Shown piece by piece: positions 45,045 to 53,719 of a DNA stretch of 64,000 bases (its first letter is position 1; every line of letters starts with the position of its first letter). This DNA comes from Neorhodopirellula lusitana (GTDB taxonomy: Bacteria > Planctomycetota > Planctomycetia > Pirellulales > Pirellulaceae): positions 167,264 to 231,263 of the forward strand of contig NZ_FXUG01000012.1 of NCBI RefSeq assembly GCF_900182915.1, read 5' to 3'. The position numbers were made by a program, and so were the translations under genes. Below the pieces are notes generated by a model. The model was given only the letters and a program-made list of their open reading frames with translations. It was not told where the DNA came from and searched no databases.

Positions 45045-45685
45045 TTTGGTGGGGATAATAAAAAGTCTCCTGCCTTGAGATGCTGGGGATTGCAGCGGAT
45101 GTAACGCACAATGGCCGCAAATTGCTCGGGAGAACGGATCAGATGATCGAAGGACTCCTCTTGCCAAAATCGGCCTCGAACCCCCAATTCACGATTGATT
45201 CCTCTGGCCGAAAACTTTTTCCAAGAGTAGCACTGTTTTTCAAGTTCGGTGTCGCCAATAAATGATGCAATCAAATGGACATGATTGGGCATGACGATAT
45301 AGTCACCAAGGTGATAGCGTTGCGCGTCGAAGTGAAGCAATGCGTCAGCAACATGTTTCGCCAGTACCCCTCGCTTCAATACGCAATTACCCCAGCCGCG
45401 ATCGAGGTTATCGAGGAATTGCTTGGAGAATCGATCATGATATTCGCGGCGGATGTGAGTGGGTAACTCGGCAAAGCGATCTTTCCAGTTCGGTTGATTG
45501 AGAAATATTCCGTGCCGTTGCATCCAATCCACACGGGATGCATGCCATCGACGTGAGATGTCGGCGGGGATCGAGTCGGCTGTCCGAAAGGTAATGAAGC
45601 ATGCCGCCCCAGGCTGATACCAATGGGGCAGATGAGCACTTTCATGAACGGCAAAGTCTGCCGCTGGATCAGAAAGCTCGAACAT
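45041..45685 (-). CDS. REP-associated tyrosine transposase (RAYT), copy 2
   Basis: A 214-residue near-identical duplicate of the RAYT at 44177-44821, with only about half a dozen changes (for example FELSDP versus FELFDP and HWYQP versus RWYQP). HUH and Tyr motifs are intact: MPNHVHL and YIRCNP. Both copies therefore look functional, which is unusual because RAYTs seldom duplicate in tandem. The downstream palindromic unit carries its stop codon. Confidence 0.9.
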   Translation of the reverse strand: MFELSDPAADFAVHESAHLPHWYQPGAACFITFRTADSIPADISRRWHASRVDWMQRHGIFLNQPNWKDRFAELPTHIRREYHDRFSKQFLDNLDRGWGNCVLKRGVLAKHVADALLHFDAQRYHLGDYIVMPNHVHLIASFIGDTELEKQCYSWKKFSARGINRELGVRGRFWQEESFDHLIRSPEQFAAIVRYIRCNPQHLKAGDFLLSPPK

Positions 45686-45762
45686 AGCAGGACGGCACCG
45701 GCTGTGTATTGCTATCGGGCTGACGATCGTATTGTAGCAAGGCGCATGCGGTGCGTGACAAG

Positions 45763-45908
45763 GTAGCAGGCACAATCCCTTGTGCCGTCCACTTCGTGCC
45801 GATGCGTCGCTTCGACGCGAGTCGTCAAAGGTCGGCGCGTTTGTAGAGGCCGCGAATTGAAGCGATTCTTGGTTGGGGGCGGACGGCACAGAAGACTGTG
45901 CCTGCTAC
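45763..45908. repeat. 146-bp palindromic REP-like unit, copy 3
   Basis: The third copy, 864 bp after the second, closes the locus. It ends five bases before the terminator of the beta-barrel gene. It has GAATTGAAGC where the others have GAATCGAAGC, so it is slightly diverged. Confidence 0.9.
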
Positions 45909-45912
45909 CATG

Positions 45913-45950
45913 AAAAAACCTCGGGCTCTCTTGCGAGAACCCGAGGGTTT
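45913..45950 (-). terminator. Rho-independent terminator of the BBP7-type gene
   Basis: On the minus strand a 12-bp stem (CCTCGGGTTCTC / GAGAGCCCGAGG, with a G-T pair) with a GCAA loop is followed by six T residues. It lies ~57 bp past the stop at 46007. It is the clearest intrinsic terminator in the window. Confidence 0.88.
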
Positions 45951-46006
45951 TGATGTTCGCCGCTTGTCCCGGACAGGTCCACGGCGTGTTTTGAATTGAC
46001 TTCGAC

Positions 46007-48100
46007 TTAGAAGTTGAAGTCGGCTCCGATGTAAGCACCGTGAAGGAGCAAGCTGGAGTCGGCGTTCAGCGTGCTGGCCGAGGCCACGCTGCTGTAGTCG
46101 CGGCTGTAATCGTCAGCCGAAGCGACTCCGGTGACACCCATCAGACGGTAACCGCCACGAGCGGTCCAACCGTTGGTGATGCGGATGCCCAAGCCGAGAT
46201 CCAATTCACCCAAGGTCGACAACACGGTGTCCTTGGAGTGGAAGTCGATCGCTTGGTCGGGCATGGCACCCAGGTAAGCGACGCGATCTTGCGATCCCAA
46301 GCGGTGACGGAATTCAGCTTGGTTTCCGTAGATACCAAACTTGCCGCCGACGTTCAGGTTGACGCGGTTGTGCAAGCAGTAGATCAACCGGCTGCCGAAC
46401 TGGTAGCCCAGCAGGTCGTTTTCGGTCGAGGTGGTGTCGTAGATGTCATGCATGGTGTAACCGGCACGTCCATCGACGTCGTAAGCGAAGTCCAGGCTGT
46501 CCTTGAATTGGAACCAGCGAAGACCGTGGCTGGTGACGATTTGCACCTTGCCGTTGCAAGGACGAACCAAGGGGCCAGCTGCACCGCCGAAGCCGTACTT
46601 AGGACCACAAGATTGAGCACATGGATCGCCGCAAGGCTGGCATTGGTTTGGACCGCAGCTGCCGTAGCCGCCACCGTATCCGCCGACGCCGCCGTAGCCA
46701 GCACCGCGGAACATCGAACCGAGTCCGCTGAATCCACCGCCCATGGCCGAGGCACGTTGGGCACCCATCAAGCCGAAGCTGAACAGGTTCAGTTCCACGC
46801 CTTGAATGTCGACGTCACGACGAGCTCGGACGCGGACGGCTTCAGCGTAAGAGCTGGTGCCGGCACCGAGTGGTGCTGCGTTGAGGTCATCGTCGCCCGT
46901 TCCGGCTGTTCCGTCGGCACCGTTCAATGCTCCTTGACCAGCACGGCCATCAATCATGTCGTAGACGCTGACGTAGTCATCGTTGGCATCGTACGCACCG
47001 CTGTTGTCGGTATCGAGGCCGATGTAACCACCGCCACCGCCGTTGTCGTACATGTAGTTCATCTGGGCACCGTTGTACTGCGGCATCCCGGATGCTCGCA
47101 TGGCACCACCGCCACCGCCGTCAGGAATTGAATCCTCAGGCATGTAGATTGGTGAGTTGACTACTTCGGCGTCTGGATCCCAGTTGAAGTAGCTGACGCC
47201 CAAGCCGTATTGGCCACAACCGAGGTAGCGACCGAAAGACAGGTCGTAACCGACTTGGCTGCTTGGATCGAGTTGCCCCGTGTTCAAGTAGGGTAGGTAA
47301 GGACGAGTTGGGTCAGCGGCACTGTACAGCGACACGGTGTTCCGTGTTTGGCTGCTGGTTTCCATGTTGAAGAACAACAGGTCGAACGAGCCAAACCATG
47401 GGAACAGTGGAGCACGTGTGGGTGCGGCCACTGGCATGCCACAAGATTGAGCGGCGTAGGAAACGCCTTCCCAAGGTTGCGAAGCAGCTTGTGCGAATTG
47501 GCTTTGCACAGGTGCTTGATTGCACGATTCACAGTAGGCGTCCGGCACGGGAGCACCGTAGGACACGTTGCCTTGGGCGACGGGGCCTTGATGCTGAACC
47601 GGTGCGCTGTGTTGCATAGGGGCACTATGCTGAACAGAAGCACTGTTTTGGATTTGGCCGCTGTATTGCGGTTGGACGGTGTATTGAGCGGGGACGCTTT
47701 GCTGAACCGCTGGGGATGAATGCTGTTGGCTGCCGTAGTTCGGAGCGGGCGTAGGAATGGCTTCCGGTGTCGGAAGCAGATCCGAGTGGTTGCCAGTCGA
47801 AGCGGGTTGGAACAAGGCAGGGCCATTGTTCACACCAAAGGAATTCCACTTCGCCGGAGCTTGGTAGTTATTGGCCGCTTGCTGAGGTTGAGCCTGGTAT
47901 TGCGGCTGTTGGTAGTTCGAAGCACCATAGCTTTGAACTGCTGTTGTTTGAGGAACGCCAAGCTGGCTAGTTTGAGCTTGTTGTTGAGGAGCACCGTAAC
48001 CATAAGGTCCTTGCGGTGCCGGCCCGTATTGAGCTGAAGCGATGGTGCAGACACCCACTGAGAGTGTAGCTGCCACACTTCGCAAAACGTTGAAATTCAT
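46007..48100 (-). CDS. BBP7-type outer-membrane beta-barrel protein
   Basis: A 697-residue protein with a signal peptide ending near IASA-QY. A ~200-residue Gln/Pro/Ala-rich region with Tyr (QQPQYQAQPQQ type) follows. The barrel domain begins near WFGSFDLLFFNMETSS and has the BBP7 features RDVDIQGVELNLFSFG, HGLRWFQFKD, NDLLGYQFGSRLIY and a final GAYIGADFNF with terminal Phe. A Gly-rich loop (GAGYGGVGGYGGGYG) and a Cys cluster (CGPNQCQPCGDPCAQSC) sit on one extracellular loop. Planctomycetes encode many BBP7 proteins of unknown transport role. ATG 48100 has a good ribosome site; a longer frame upstream reads as non-coding. Confidence 0.85.
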   Translation of the reverse strand: MNFNVLRSVAATLSVGVCTIASAQYGPAPQGPYGYGAPQQQAQTSQLGVPQTTAVQSYGASNYQQPQYQAQPQQAANNYQAPAKWNSFGVNNGPALFQPASTGNHSDLLPTPEAIPTPAPNYGSQQHSSPAVQQSVPAQYTVQPQYSGQIQNSASVQHSAPMQHSAPVQHQGPVAQGNVSYGAPVPDAYCESCNQAPVQSQFAQAASQPWEGVSYAAQSCGMPVAAPTRAPLFPWFGSFDLLFFNMETSSQTRNTVSLYSAADPTRPYLPYLNTGQLDPSSQVGYDLSFGRYLGCGQYGLGVSYFNWDPDAEVVNSPIYMPEDSIPDGGGGGAMRASGMPQYNGAQMNYMYDNGGGGGYIGLDTDNSGAYDANDDYVSVYDMIDGRAGQGALNGADGTAGTGDDDLNAAPLGAGTSSYAEAVRVRARRDVDIQGVELNLFSFGLMGAQRASAMGGGFSGLGSMFRGAGYGGVGGYGGGYGSCGPNQCQPCGDPCAQSCGPKYGFGGAAGPLVRPCNGKVQIVTSHGLRWFQFKDSLDFAYDVDGRAGYTMHDIYDTTSTENDLLGYQFGSRLIYCLHNRVNLNVGGKFGIYGNQAEFRHRLGSQDRVAYLGAMPDQAIDFHSKDTVLSTLGELDLGLGIRITNGWTARGGYRLMGVTGVASADDYSRDYSSVASASTLNADSSLLLHGAYIGADFNF

Positions 48101-48925
48101 TTTTCGACTCCTTCGAATCAGTCGTTTCGGTTGCGTCATTGCAGTGACCTCTCCGTGAGCAGTTGTGAACGTTCGCATCAATTGGCCGTGAAACCGTGTC
48201 TTGAACAAGCAATCGACCGACCGAAGTCGAATCGGCGGGGAGGCACTTGCCAAATCAGTACAGGGTTCCGCTTCCAGTGTCGGTGAGGTGCCGAAGCACT
48301 TCAGTCGACTTTGACACGTCCATCCGCGGTCGTCGCGGTTAGGCCATGGAAAGGGAAAGTGGATTCCCCCTGGCTGGTGACAGCTAGGAGATCCCACCGT
48401 GGTGATTGATCGGCCCGCGTGAAACCAAACCCCTCCCCCAATGACTTGAAAGTAGGCAAAGTGTTCAGGCGTGCGGATCAGAATGAGTAAGACCGCCAGG
48501 GCTTCGCTAATAGCCAAAAGTTCGTTTCGCAACCCGGTTTGCCCAGGCGGTGTAGTTTGCCAATGAAGCGACGGACAGCCGCCAGAATGCTCAGAAGTTA
48601 GCCTGGGTATGCCCGAAATACGGCAAGAATCCCCCCTGGCATGAGGGAATGATCCCCTCGGCAGTACCGAGTCAGTCTGTCGCATTGGGCTGTCTCATTG
48701 GTCCGGCCACAGCTTCGTCGGTTTGCTCTATTTGCTTCTTCTTGTCTGCGTTGCCCATCTTTTGCCGGTTGCGTTGCTTACTCAGAAGCCCGCGGCGGCA
48801 AATCGCGTCGAATCCTGAATTCTGGCGACAAGCGGGGCTCTTCAGCCAACTTGATCTGTCTGCGGTGCCTGGCAATTTCCTACCTTGATCAGCGTATCTA
48901 CTACTTTCCGGGGGATGTGCCCATC
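48101..48925. other. Long divergent intergenic region
   Basis: These 825 bp separate the BBP7-type gene from the AsmA-like gene. A minus-strand frame stays open through most of it, but it is joined to the BBP7 frame, has no convincing composition and ends before a clear start. I see no tRNA or conserved RNA. A long 5' leader for the strongly expressed barrel gene is possible. Confidence 0.45.
48108..48113 (-). promoter_or_regulatory. Ribosome-binding site of the BBP7-type gene
   Basis: AAGGAG on the minus strand lies seven bases before ATG 48100. Shine-Dalgarno sites are rare elsewhere in this window, so this one fixes the start and suggests strong expression. Confidence 0.8.
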
Positions 48926-50458
48926 ATGCACGAACGAACCACCCGAGCGATTGCTCGTTGGATGTTCGTTGCCTGCTGCGCTGTCCCGACTGGGCTGACG
49001 TTGCTGGCGATCGTGATTACGTGGACGCCCTGGTACCACAACCATGCCCGCCACTCCGTCGAAGACGCCCTAGCCCTGCAAACCGGGCTGCATGTTGAAA
49101 TTGGTGACTTTGAACGTGCCGACCCGACCACTTGGCGTTTGTATGACGTGCGATTGGCCAATGCCGAAACGTTGCGAACGGTCGCGACAGTACGTTCGTT
49201 GGTGTGGGTTGCGGATTCTGAAAACACCGTCATTCGACTTTCCCAGCCGGAAATCCAGGTCCACGCCTTGGACCAGATCGCTGATTTGATCCACGACCGC
49301 TTCCTATGTCGCCCCGAGCGAACCGGCGTCCCCGTCCGCATCGCCGCGGATGACCTGACGTTAAAGTCTGCCACAACCGCACAAACGCTCCAGGACTTCG
49401 ACGCCTATCTGGAAACTCGCGATTCAGTGGTTTGGGCGACGGTTCGTTGTTTGCCCGCCGGGCAGCGTCCCGACTCCGATGGCTTGAAGGCGGAAATCAC
49501 CCGCGACCGATCGGCTTCCCCGCCGCGGACTTCGTATAGCTTGCAGACCGGTGAATTGAGTTTGCCGGTGGCGGTGCTAGCGGACTACTTCCCGTTTTTG
49601 GGCCGAATGGGTGACGAGGCCACTTTCCAGGGCACGGCTGCGTCGACCAAGCAAGATGGGTACGCGCACGCTCAGTGGAGTCTTGATCTGAGCGGTCGCT
49701 TTCGTTCGGTCGACTTGGGCCGATTGACTGAACAATTGCCGCACCGAGTAACCGGTCTCGCATCCGTCACGCTGGATCGTTGCCAAATTGATGGCGAGGG
49801 CGGGGTGAACATTTCCGGCGAACTTCGCAGTAGCGAGGGTTGGATGTCGGCATCGTTGTTGCCGCGGGTCGCCGAGGACCTGGGGTGTGAGTTGACGATT
49901 GCGACGGCGAATGACTTCAGCTTTGACGCGCTCGCGTTTCGGTTCGATCTTTACGCGGCGCAGCTTCGCGTCGAAGGCATCTGCCGTACTCAACCGGGCA
50001 GTGAATGGTTGCCGGCGGGAGTGGTCGTTTCATCGGCCGGGCGTCCCGTGGTGTTGTCTAGAGACGCGTGGTTGCCAGCGACCAACCTGGCGCGGCTGGT
50101 GGCTCCACCGCACGCGGTCGCAATCCCGCTGTCCAGCCAGACGAGCGGGTTGTTGTCAATCTTGAAGCCGCCACGACATTCGTTGCCGTCACTATCGCCC
50201 GGTGCGAGTGACGTGTATCAGAACGGTTTAGTGGATGGCTCGGGTGCAGATGGCCGCTCCGGTGAAGGTAGCTCCGGTGCAATGAATGGAAACGCCACTG
50301 TGTTGCAAGGTGACCCCGCATCGTTGCGTTCTGGCGTGATCGATCCGAATACTATCAATCGCAATGCGGTGGACCCTGCCGCGATGGAACCAGCGGCCAG
50401 GATCGGCCGGGTGCAGCCTTGGGGCAACACGCCTCAAAGCGTCTCGCAACCCTACTAG
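48926..50458 (+). CDS. Membrane-anchored AsmA-like protein
   Basis: A 510-residue protein with an N-terminal transmembrane segment (WMFVACCAVPTGLTLLAIVITW). A large periplasmic part follows whose opening (GLHVEIGDFERADPTTWRLYDVRLANAETL) resembles the AsmA/YhdP start, where strands build a beta-groove. The centre continues with alternating strands (TGLASVTLDRCQIDGEGGVNISGEL). The last ~100 residues are Ser/Gly/Asn-rich and disordered. AsmA-like proteins move lipids between membranes; that role here is inference. ATG 48926 gives the clean membrane anchor. Confidence 0.6.
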   Translation: MHERTTRAIARWMFVACCAVPTGLTLLAIVITWTPWYHNHARHSVEDALALQTGLHVEIGDFERADPTTWRLYDVRLANAETLRTVATVRSLVWVADSENTVIRLSQPEIQVHALDQIADLIHDRFLCRPERTGVPVRIAADDLTLKSATTAQTLQDFDAYLETRDSVVWATVRCLPAGQRPDSDGLKAEITRDRSASPPRTSYSLQTGELSLPVAVLADYFPFLGRMGDEATFQGTAASTKQDGYAHAQWSLDLSGRFRSVDLGRLTEQLPHRVTGLASVTLDRCQIDGEGGVNISGELRSSEGWMSASLLPRVAEDLGCELTIATANDFSFDALAFRFDLYAAQLRVEGICRTQPGSEWLPAGVVVSSAGRPVVLSRDAWLPATNLARLVAPPHAVAIPLSSQTSGLLSILKPPRHSLPSLSPGASDVYQNGLVDGSGADGRSGEGSSGAMNGNATVLQGDPASLRSGVIDPNTINRNAVDPAAMEPAARIGRVQPWGNTPQSVSQPY

Positions 50459-51043
50459 CGACTCGCTCGACCAAAACGCTGGTTGAGCAGTGTGTGGCTG
50501 CGCAGTTGATGGTTGCGGGGTGTTGTTGCGGCATCACCGTGTTGCACCAAATCGGCTCGTTGAAATCTGCTGGCCAGTTGACGAGGGGGCAGACTCCCGC
50601 CTGATGCTTTTCCGCGTCTTTGCCAGGTCTCGCCTTGGTTGGGTGACGAATCGCACCTTCCTGGTCTTGTAAGGGTGGGCGGGTGCGTTTGACGCGGTTG
50701 GACGGCGATGACATTGCGATTGGTTGCACGCCGTTCGGGTAATGTTGGCAGTGTTGCTTCTGTGCGCCGTTTCATGGTGGGGCGAAGAAATCGGCCAAGA
50801 CCTCACGAATGGGCGCGAAGCATAATGTGCCGCAAATGAAACTTTGCGTCACAATGTCCAAGAGGCAGTCTTGAGGGCGCACGTTGATCCATGATTGAGC
50901 GAATTCTTAAGCCGAGTCCGCTGCGAAATCATCCCGCCAATTTTGCGTCCCGCAATTGTCTTGCTCGACAGATCGCAAGGAATTCATGCTCGGATGTCCG
51001 ACGCCATGAATTATTCGAACCCAAAACCCACTTAAAGAGCACC
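50459..51043. other. Intergenic region upstream of the S9 peptidase
   Basis: No gene, RNA or repeat is recognisable in these 585 bp. Short frames on both strands lack conserved features. The promoter of the peptidase gene should be in the last ~150 bp. Confidence 0.4.
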
Positions 51044-53170
51044 ATGAGACCCAAACTCAGTTTCGTATTCGCATGTGTATTGCTGGCTTCTTTCTTGGGG
51101 GCGGATACTCGTGTCGTGTTTGCGGAAGCACCGCACGATTCCACGTGGCAAAAGGAAGCGTCGCAACGTCTAAAAGCGATCTACGACAACAGTGAATTCA
51201 AACCCGTTGAGTTTGATCCCACTTGGAAATCCGATAGCTCCAGCTTCACCGTTCGGCAAGCGGATCCGGAAACAAAGAAGCCCGCGATGTGGCGTTACGA
51301 TGCCGCCACCGGCAAGCGGACCAAGGTGGACACGGACGATTCCAAGAAACCGGGGCGAGGAAAGCAGGCTGGCCGCGGAAGACGGGGCGGTCGTGGGGGC
51401 GTTGTTTCACCGAACGGGAAAAAGGTGCTCGAAACGCGAGACCGAAAACTCTTCGTGCGTGATCTCGATAGCGATCAAAGTACTCAGCTAACTCCGGACG
51501 TCGCCGATCGTGAAATTTCGTATGGCAATTTGAGTTGGAGTCCGAACGGCGAGTACGTTTTGTTCGCGGAATCGGACCGAACTGAGTTGGAGCGTCGCCC
51601 TGTATTGGTGCCTGGCGATCCGACCTTTCCGAAGGTCGAGATGACTCCGTATGCACGAGTCGGTGGCAAGATCGTTGCTCAGCGTGTGGGCGTGGTGAAA
51701 GCGAACGGCGAAGGTTTCCAGTGGCTGCCTTTGGAAATGCCCGAGGACGGTTTCTATCTTGGCCAAGTTGAATGGGCTGGGAATTCGACCGAAATCTTGG
51801 TCGAAACAATGACCCGGTTCCGTGATGAGCACGACTTTTGGTTGGCGACAGTCGGCGGCGAAATGAAGCGTATCTATCACGATACAAACGAAGCTTGGGC
51901 CGTCGGAAGTCATGGTCTGGTTACCGGTTTGAATTGGGTCCAAGGCGGCGATGCCTTCGTCGCTCTTAGCGAACAAGACGGCTGGCGTCATGCTTACCTT
52001 TGTTTGCGAAACGGAAAACAGGAAACCAAGCTGACGGTTGGTGATTACGACATCATTGATCGAGCGGTCATTGATGAAGACGGCGGTTGGTTCTACTTCT
52101 ACGCTTCGCCTGACAACGCGACGCAAAAGTATCTGTACCGCGTTCCAATGGATGGCTCGGGAACGCTGGAGCGGATCACACCGAAGGATCAGCCTGGAAC
52201 GCATGAGTACATTTTCTCACCCGACGCTAAGTACGCCGTTCATACTTATTCGACGCTTAACAGTCCGCCTGTGGTGGATCTTGTTGAAGTGGCGGGACAC
52301 CGAGTGGTCAGTGTTCTGGAAGACAACGCCGAACTGCGTGAGCGATCCAAACAGATAATTGCGAATCCTACTGAGTTCGTTCAGCTTGATATTGGTGGCG
52401 GTGTCGTCATGGACGCGTCGGTCACCAAGCCTAAGGACTTCGACCCGACGAAGAAGTATCCTGTCTTCGTTTATGTGTACGGCGAACCCTATTTGCAAAC
52501 CGTCTTGGATCGCTGGGGAGCCGCCCAGATTGACTTCTTGCGAGTCGTGGCGGACGCGGGTTACATCACCGTTTCGATCGATAACCGTGGAACGGCCTGC
52601 CCCAAGGGCGCGGCTTGGCGTCGCAGCGTTTTCGGAAGCCTCGGACCGCTTTCAACTGAAGAGCAGGCTGCGGCTTTGAAGGAATTGGGACGCATGCATT
52701 CGTATGTCGATTTGTCTCGCGTCGCCATTTGGGGATGGAGTGGCGGTGGTTCCAATACGCTGAACGCATTGTTCCGTAAGCCGGATGTGTATCACGTGGG
52801 AATCGCAGTCGTGCCGAAGCCTCAACCGTGGCTCTACAACGCGTGGTTCCAAGAAATCTACATGCGAACTCGTGAAGTGAATGCGGAAGGTTACGAGCGA
52901 TCCGCGCCGATCAATTTCGCGGAGGGTCTCAAAGGCAAGCTGCTGATCGTGACTGGGTCGGGTGAAACGAACACTCACATTCAGATCATCGAAGGCCTGG
53001 TTGACCGTTTGATCGAGCTCGGGAAGCCATTTGATTACATGGTTTATCCGAATCGAGATCACGGATTGCGAGAAGGAACCGGTACCGTGGTCCACGTCCG
53101 GATGCTGATTTTGCGATACCTGATCGAGAACCTCCCAAGAGGCCCGCAACCGGTCGCAGCGAAGGCGTAA
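51044..53170 (+). CDS. Exported S9 (DPP-IV-like) prolyl peptidase
   Basis: A 708-residue protein with a signal peptide (RPKLSFVFACVLLASFLGADTRVVFA). Residues ~60-440 form a beta-propeller with repeated segments such as YGNLSWSPNGEYVLFAESD. An Arg/Gly-rich insert (GKQAGRGRRGGRGG) lies near 110. The C-terminal alpha/beta-hydrolase has nucleophile Ser566 in GWSGGGS and His673 in RDHGL. The acid position reads GSGETNTH, so Glu641 stands where DPP-IV enzymes have the catalytic Asp of DDN. It probably removes X-Pro dipeptides outside the cytoplasm, but the Glu substitution makes specificity and activity uncertain. ATG 51044 was chosen for the signal peptide. Confidence 0.88.
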   Translation: MRPKLSFVFACVLLASFLGADTRVVFAEAPHDSTWQKEASQRLKAIYDNSEFKPVEFDPTWKSDSSSFTVRQADPETKKPAMWRYDAATGKRTKVDTDDSKKPGRGKQAGRGRRGGRGGVVSPNGKKVLETRDRKLFVRDLDSDQSTQLTPDVADREISYGNLSWSPNGEYVLFAESDRTELERRPVLVPGDPTFPKVEMTPYARVGGKIVAQRVGVVKANGEGFQWLPLEMPEDGFYLGQVEWAGNSTEILVETMTRFRDEHDFWLATVGGEMKRIYHDTNEAWAVGSHGLVTGLNWVQGGDAFVALSEQDGWRHAYLCLRNGKQETKLTVGDYDIIDRAVIDEDGGWFYFYASPDNATQKYLYRVPMDGSGTLERITPKDQPGTHEYIFSPDAKYAVHTYSTLNSPPVVDLVEVAGHRVVSVLEDNAELRERSKQIIANPTEFVQLDIGGGVVMDASVTKPKDFDPTKKYPVFVYVYGEPYLQTVLDRWGAAQIDFLRVVADAGYITVSIDNRGTACPKGAAWRRSVFGSLGPLSTEEQAAALKELGRMHSYVDLSRVAIWGWSGGGSNTLNALFRKPDVYHVGIAVVPKPQPWLYNAWFQEIYMRTREVNAEGYERSAPINFAEGLKGKLLIVTGSGETNTHIQIIEGLVDRLIELGKPFDYMVYPNRDHGLREGTGTVVHVRMLILRYLIENLPRGPQPVAAKA

Positions 53171-53200
53171 TGCTTGCCTGCTAGATTGATTCCATCTCCC

Positions 53201-53285
53201 GTAGCCGATGTCGCCAGACTTCGGGGGATGGTCGGGGAAAGTAAGTGCCCCGGTGAAATTCCTGAACTCTGGCGAGTCCAGCTAC
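53201..53285 (+). repeat. Palindromic intergenic element, family B, copy 2
   Basis: An 85-bp element starting GTAGCCGATGTCGCCAGAC and ending CTGGCGAGTCCAGCTAC. The ends are imperfect inverted repeats. It lies 30 bp after the peptidase stop. Its reverse complement matches 2883-3039, and the direct strand matches 63387-63469. Confidence 0.85.
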
Positions 53286-53373
53286 GGGTGTGTCTAGCGG
53301 TTTTATTGATCCGCCAGGAAATATGAAATTGCTCGAATCCGGTCGACGAGTTCTTGGCCAAAGGCCAATGTCA

Positions 53374-53518
53374 CCGTAGCCAGGGGCAACGCCCCTGGGA
53401 TACGTTAAAAACCGAAGCCGTTTGGCCAAGGGCCATATTCATGTAGGTTTGAGCATGGCCGTTGGCCAAACAGACGGAACGAGTTCTTCAAACCAGGGGC
53501 GTTTGCCCCTGGCTACGG
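53374..53518. repeat. Inverted repeat with nested palindromes
   Basis: CCGTAGCCAGGGGCAACGCC at the left and its near-complement at the right (GGGGCGTTTGCCCCTGGCTACGG) bound ~145 bp. Inside and around them are several GGCCA(A)-centred palindromes (TTGGCCAA types at ~53355, 53422, 53457 and 53527). The rest of the gap 53171-53719 shows nothing else. Confidence 0.8.
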
Positions 53519-53719
53519 TCGTGATGGCCGTTGGCCAAAAATGCAGCCCGAACCCGCTGGTTTTAACGTCAGCGTTCGCCGATCCTCCGAAGCTGGCACG
53601 CGGTTGAAGCTACTGCGATCGCAACGTCGGTATGCACTCGCCTTTGGCCCGTTCCCTCAGCTGACTCGTCCGACTTTTGGCGAGTTCGGATGTTGACCTG
53701 TCCGGAAACCGATGTCTCG

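Larger units (their letters stand above)
44035..45908 (-). mobile_element. Tandem RAYT/REP locus
   Basis: Two 864-bp units, each made of a 146-bp palindromic repeat and a RAYT transposase gene, are closed by a third palindromic repeat. The units are nearly identical, with a handful of substitutions. This fits a recent tandem duplication. No target-site duplication is recognisable. Confidence 0.85.

Noticed and set aside
44035..45908. CRISPR array
   Set aside because: There are three long repeats separated by transposase genes rather than short spacers, and no cas genes are present.
46040..47131. 363-codon plus-strand frame opposite the BBP7-type gene
   Set aside because: The composition is Val/Ala/Thr-rich as expected from the reverse of the barrel codons, with no start context. 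The minus-strand protein is clearly real, with signal, terminator and RBS.
48101..48685. 195-codon N-terminal extension of the BBP7-type gene
   Set aside because: The extension lacks conserved features and precedes a proper signal peptide with an RBS, so it is an open frame by chance.
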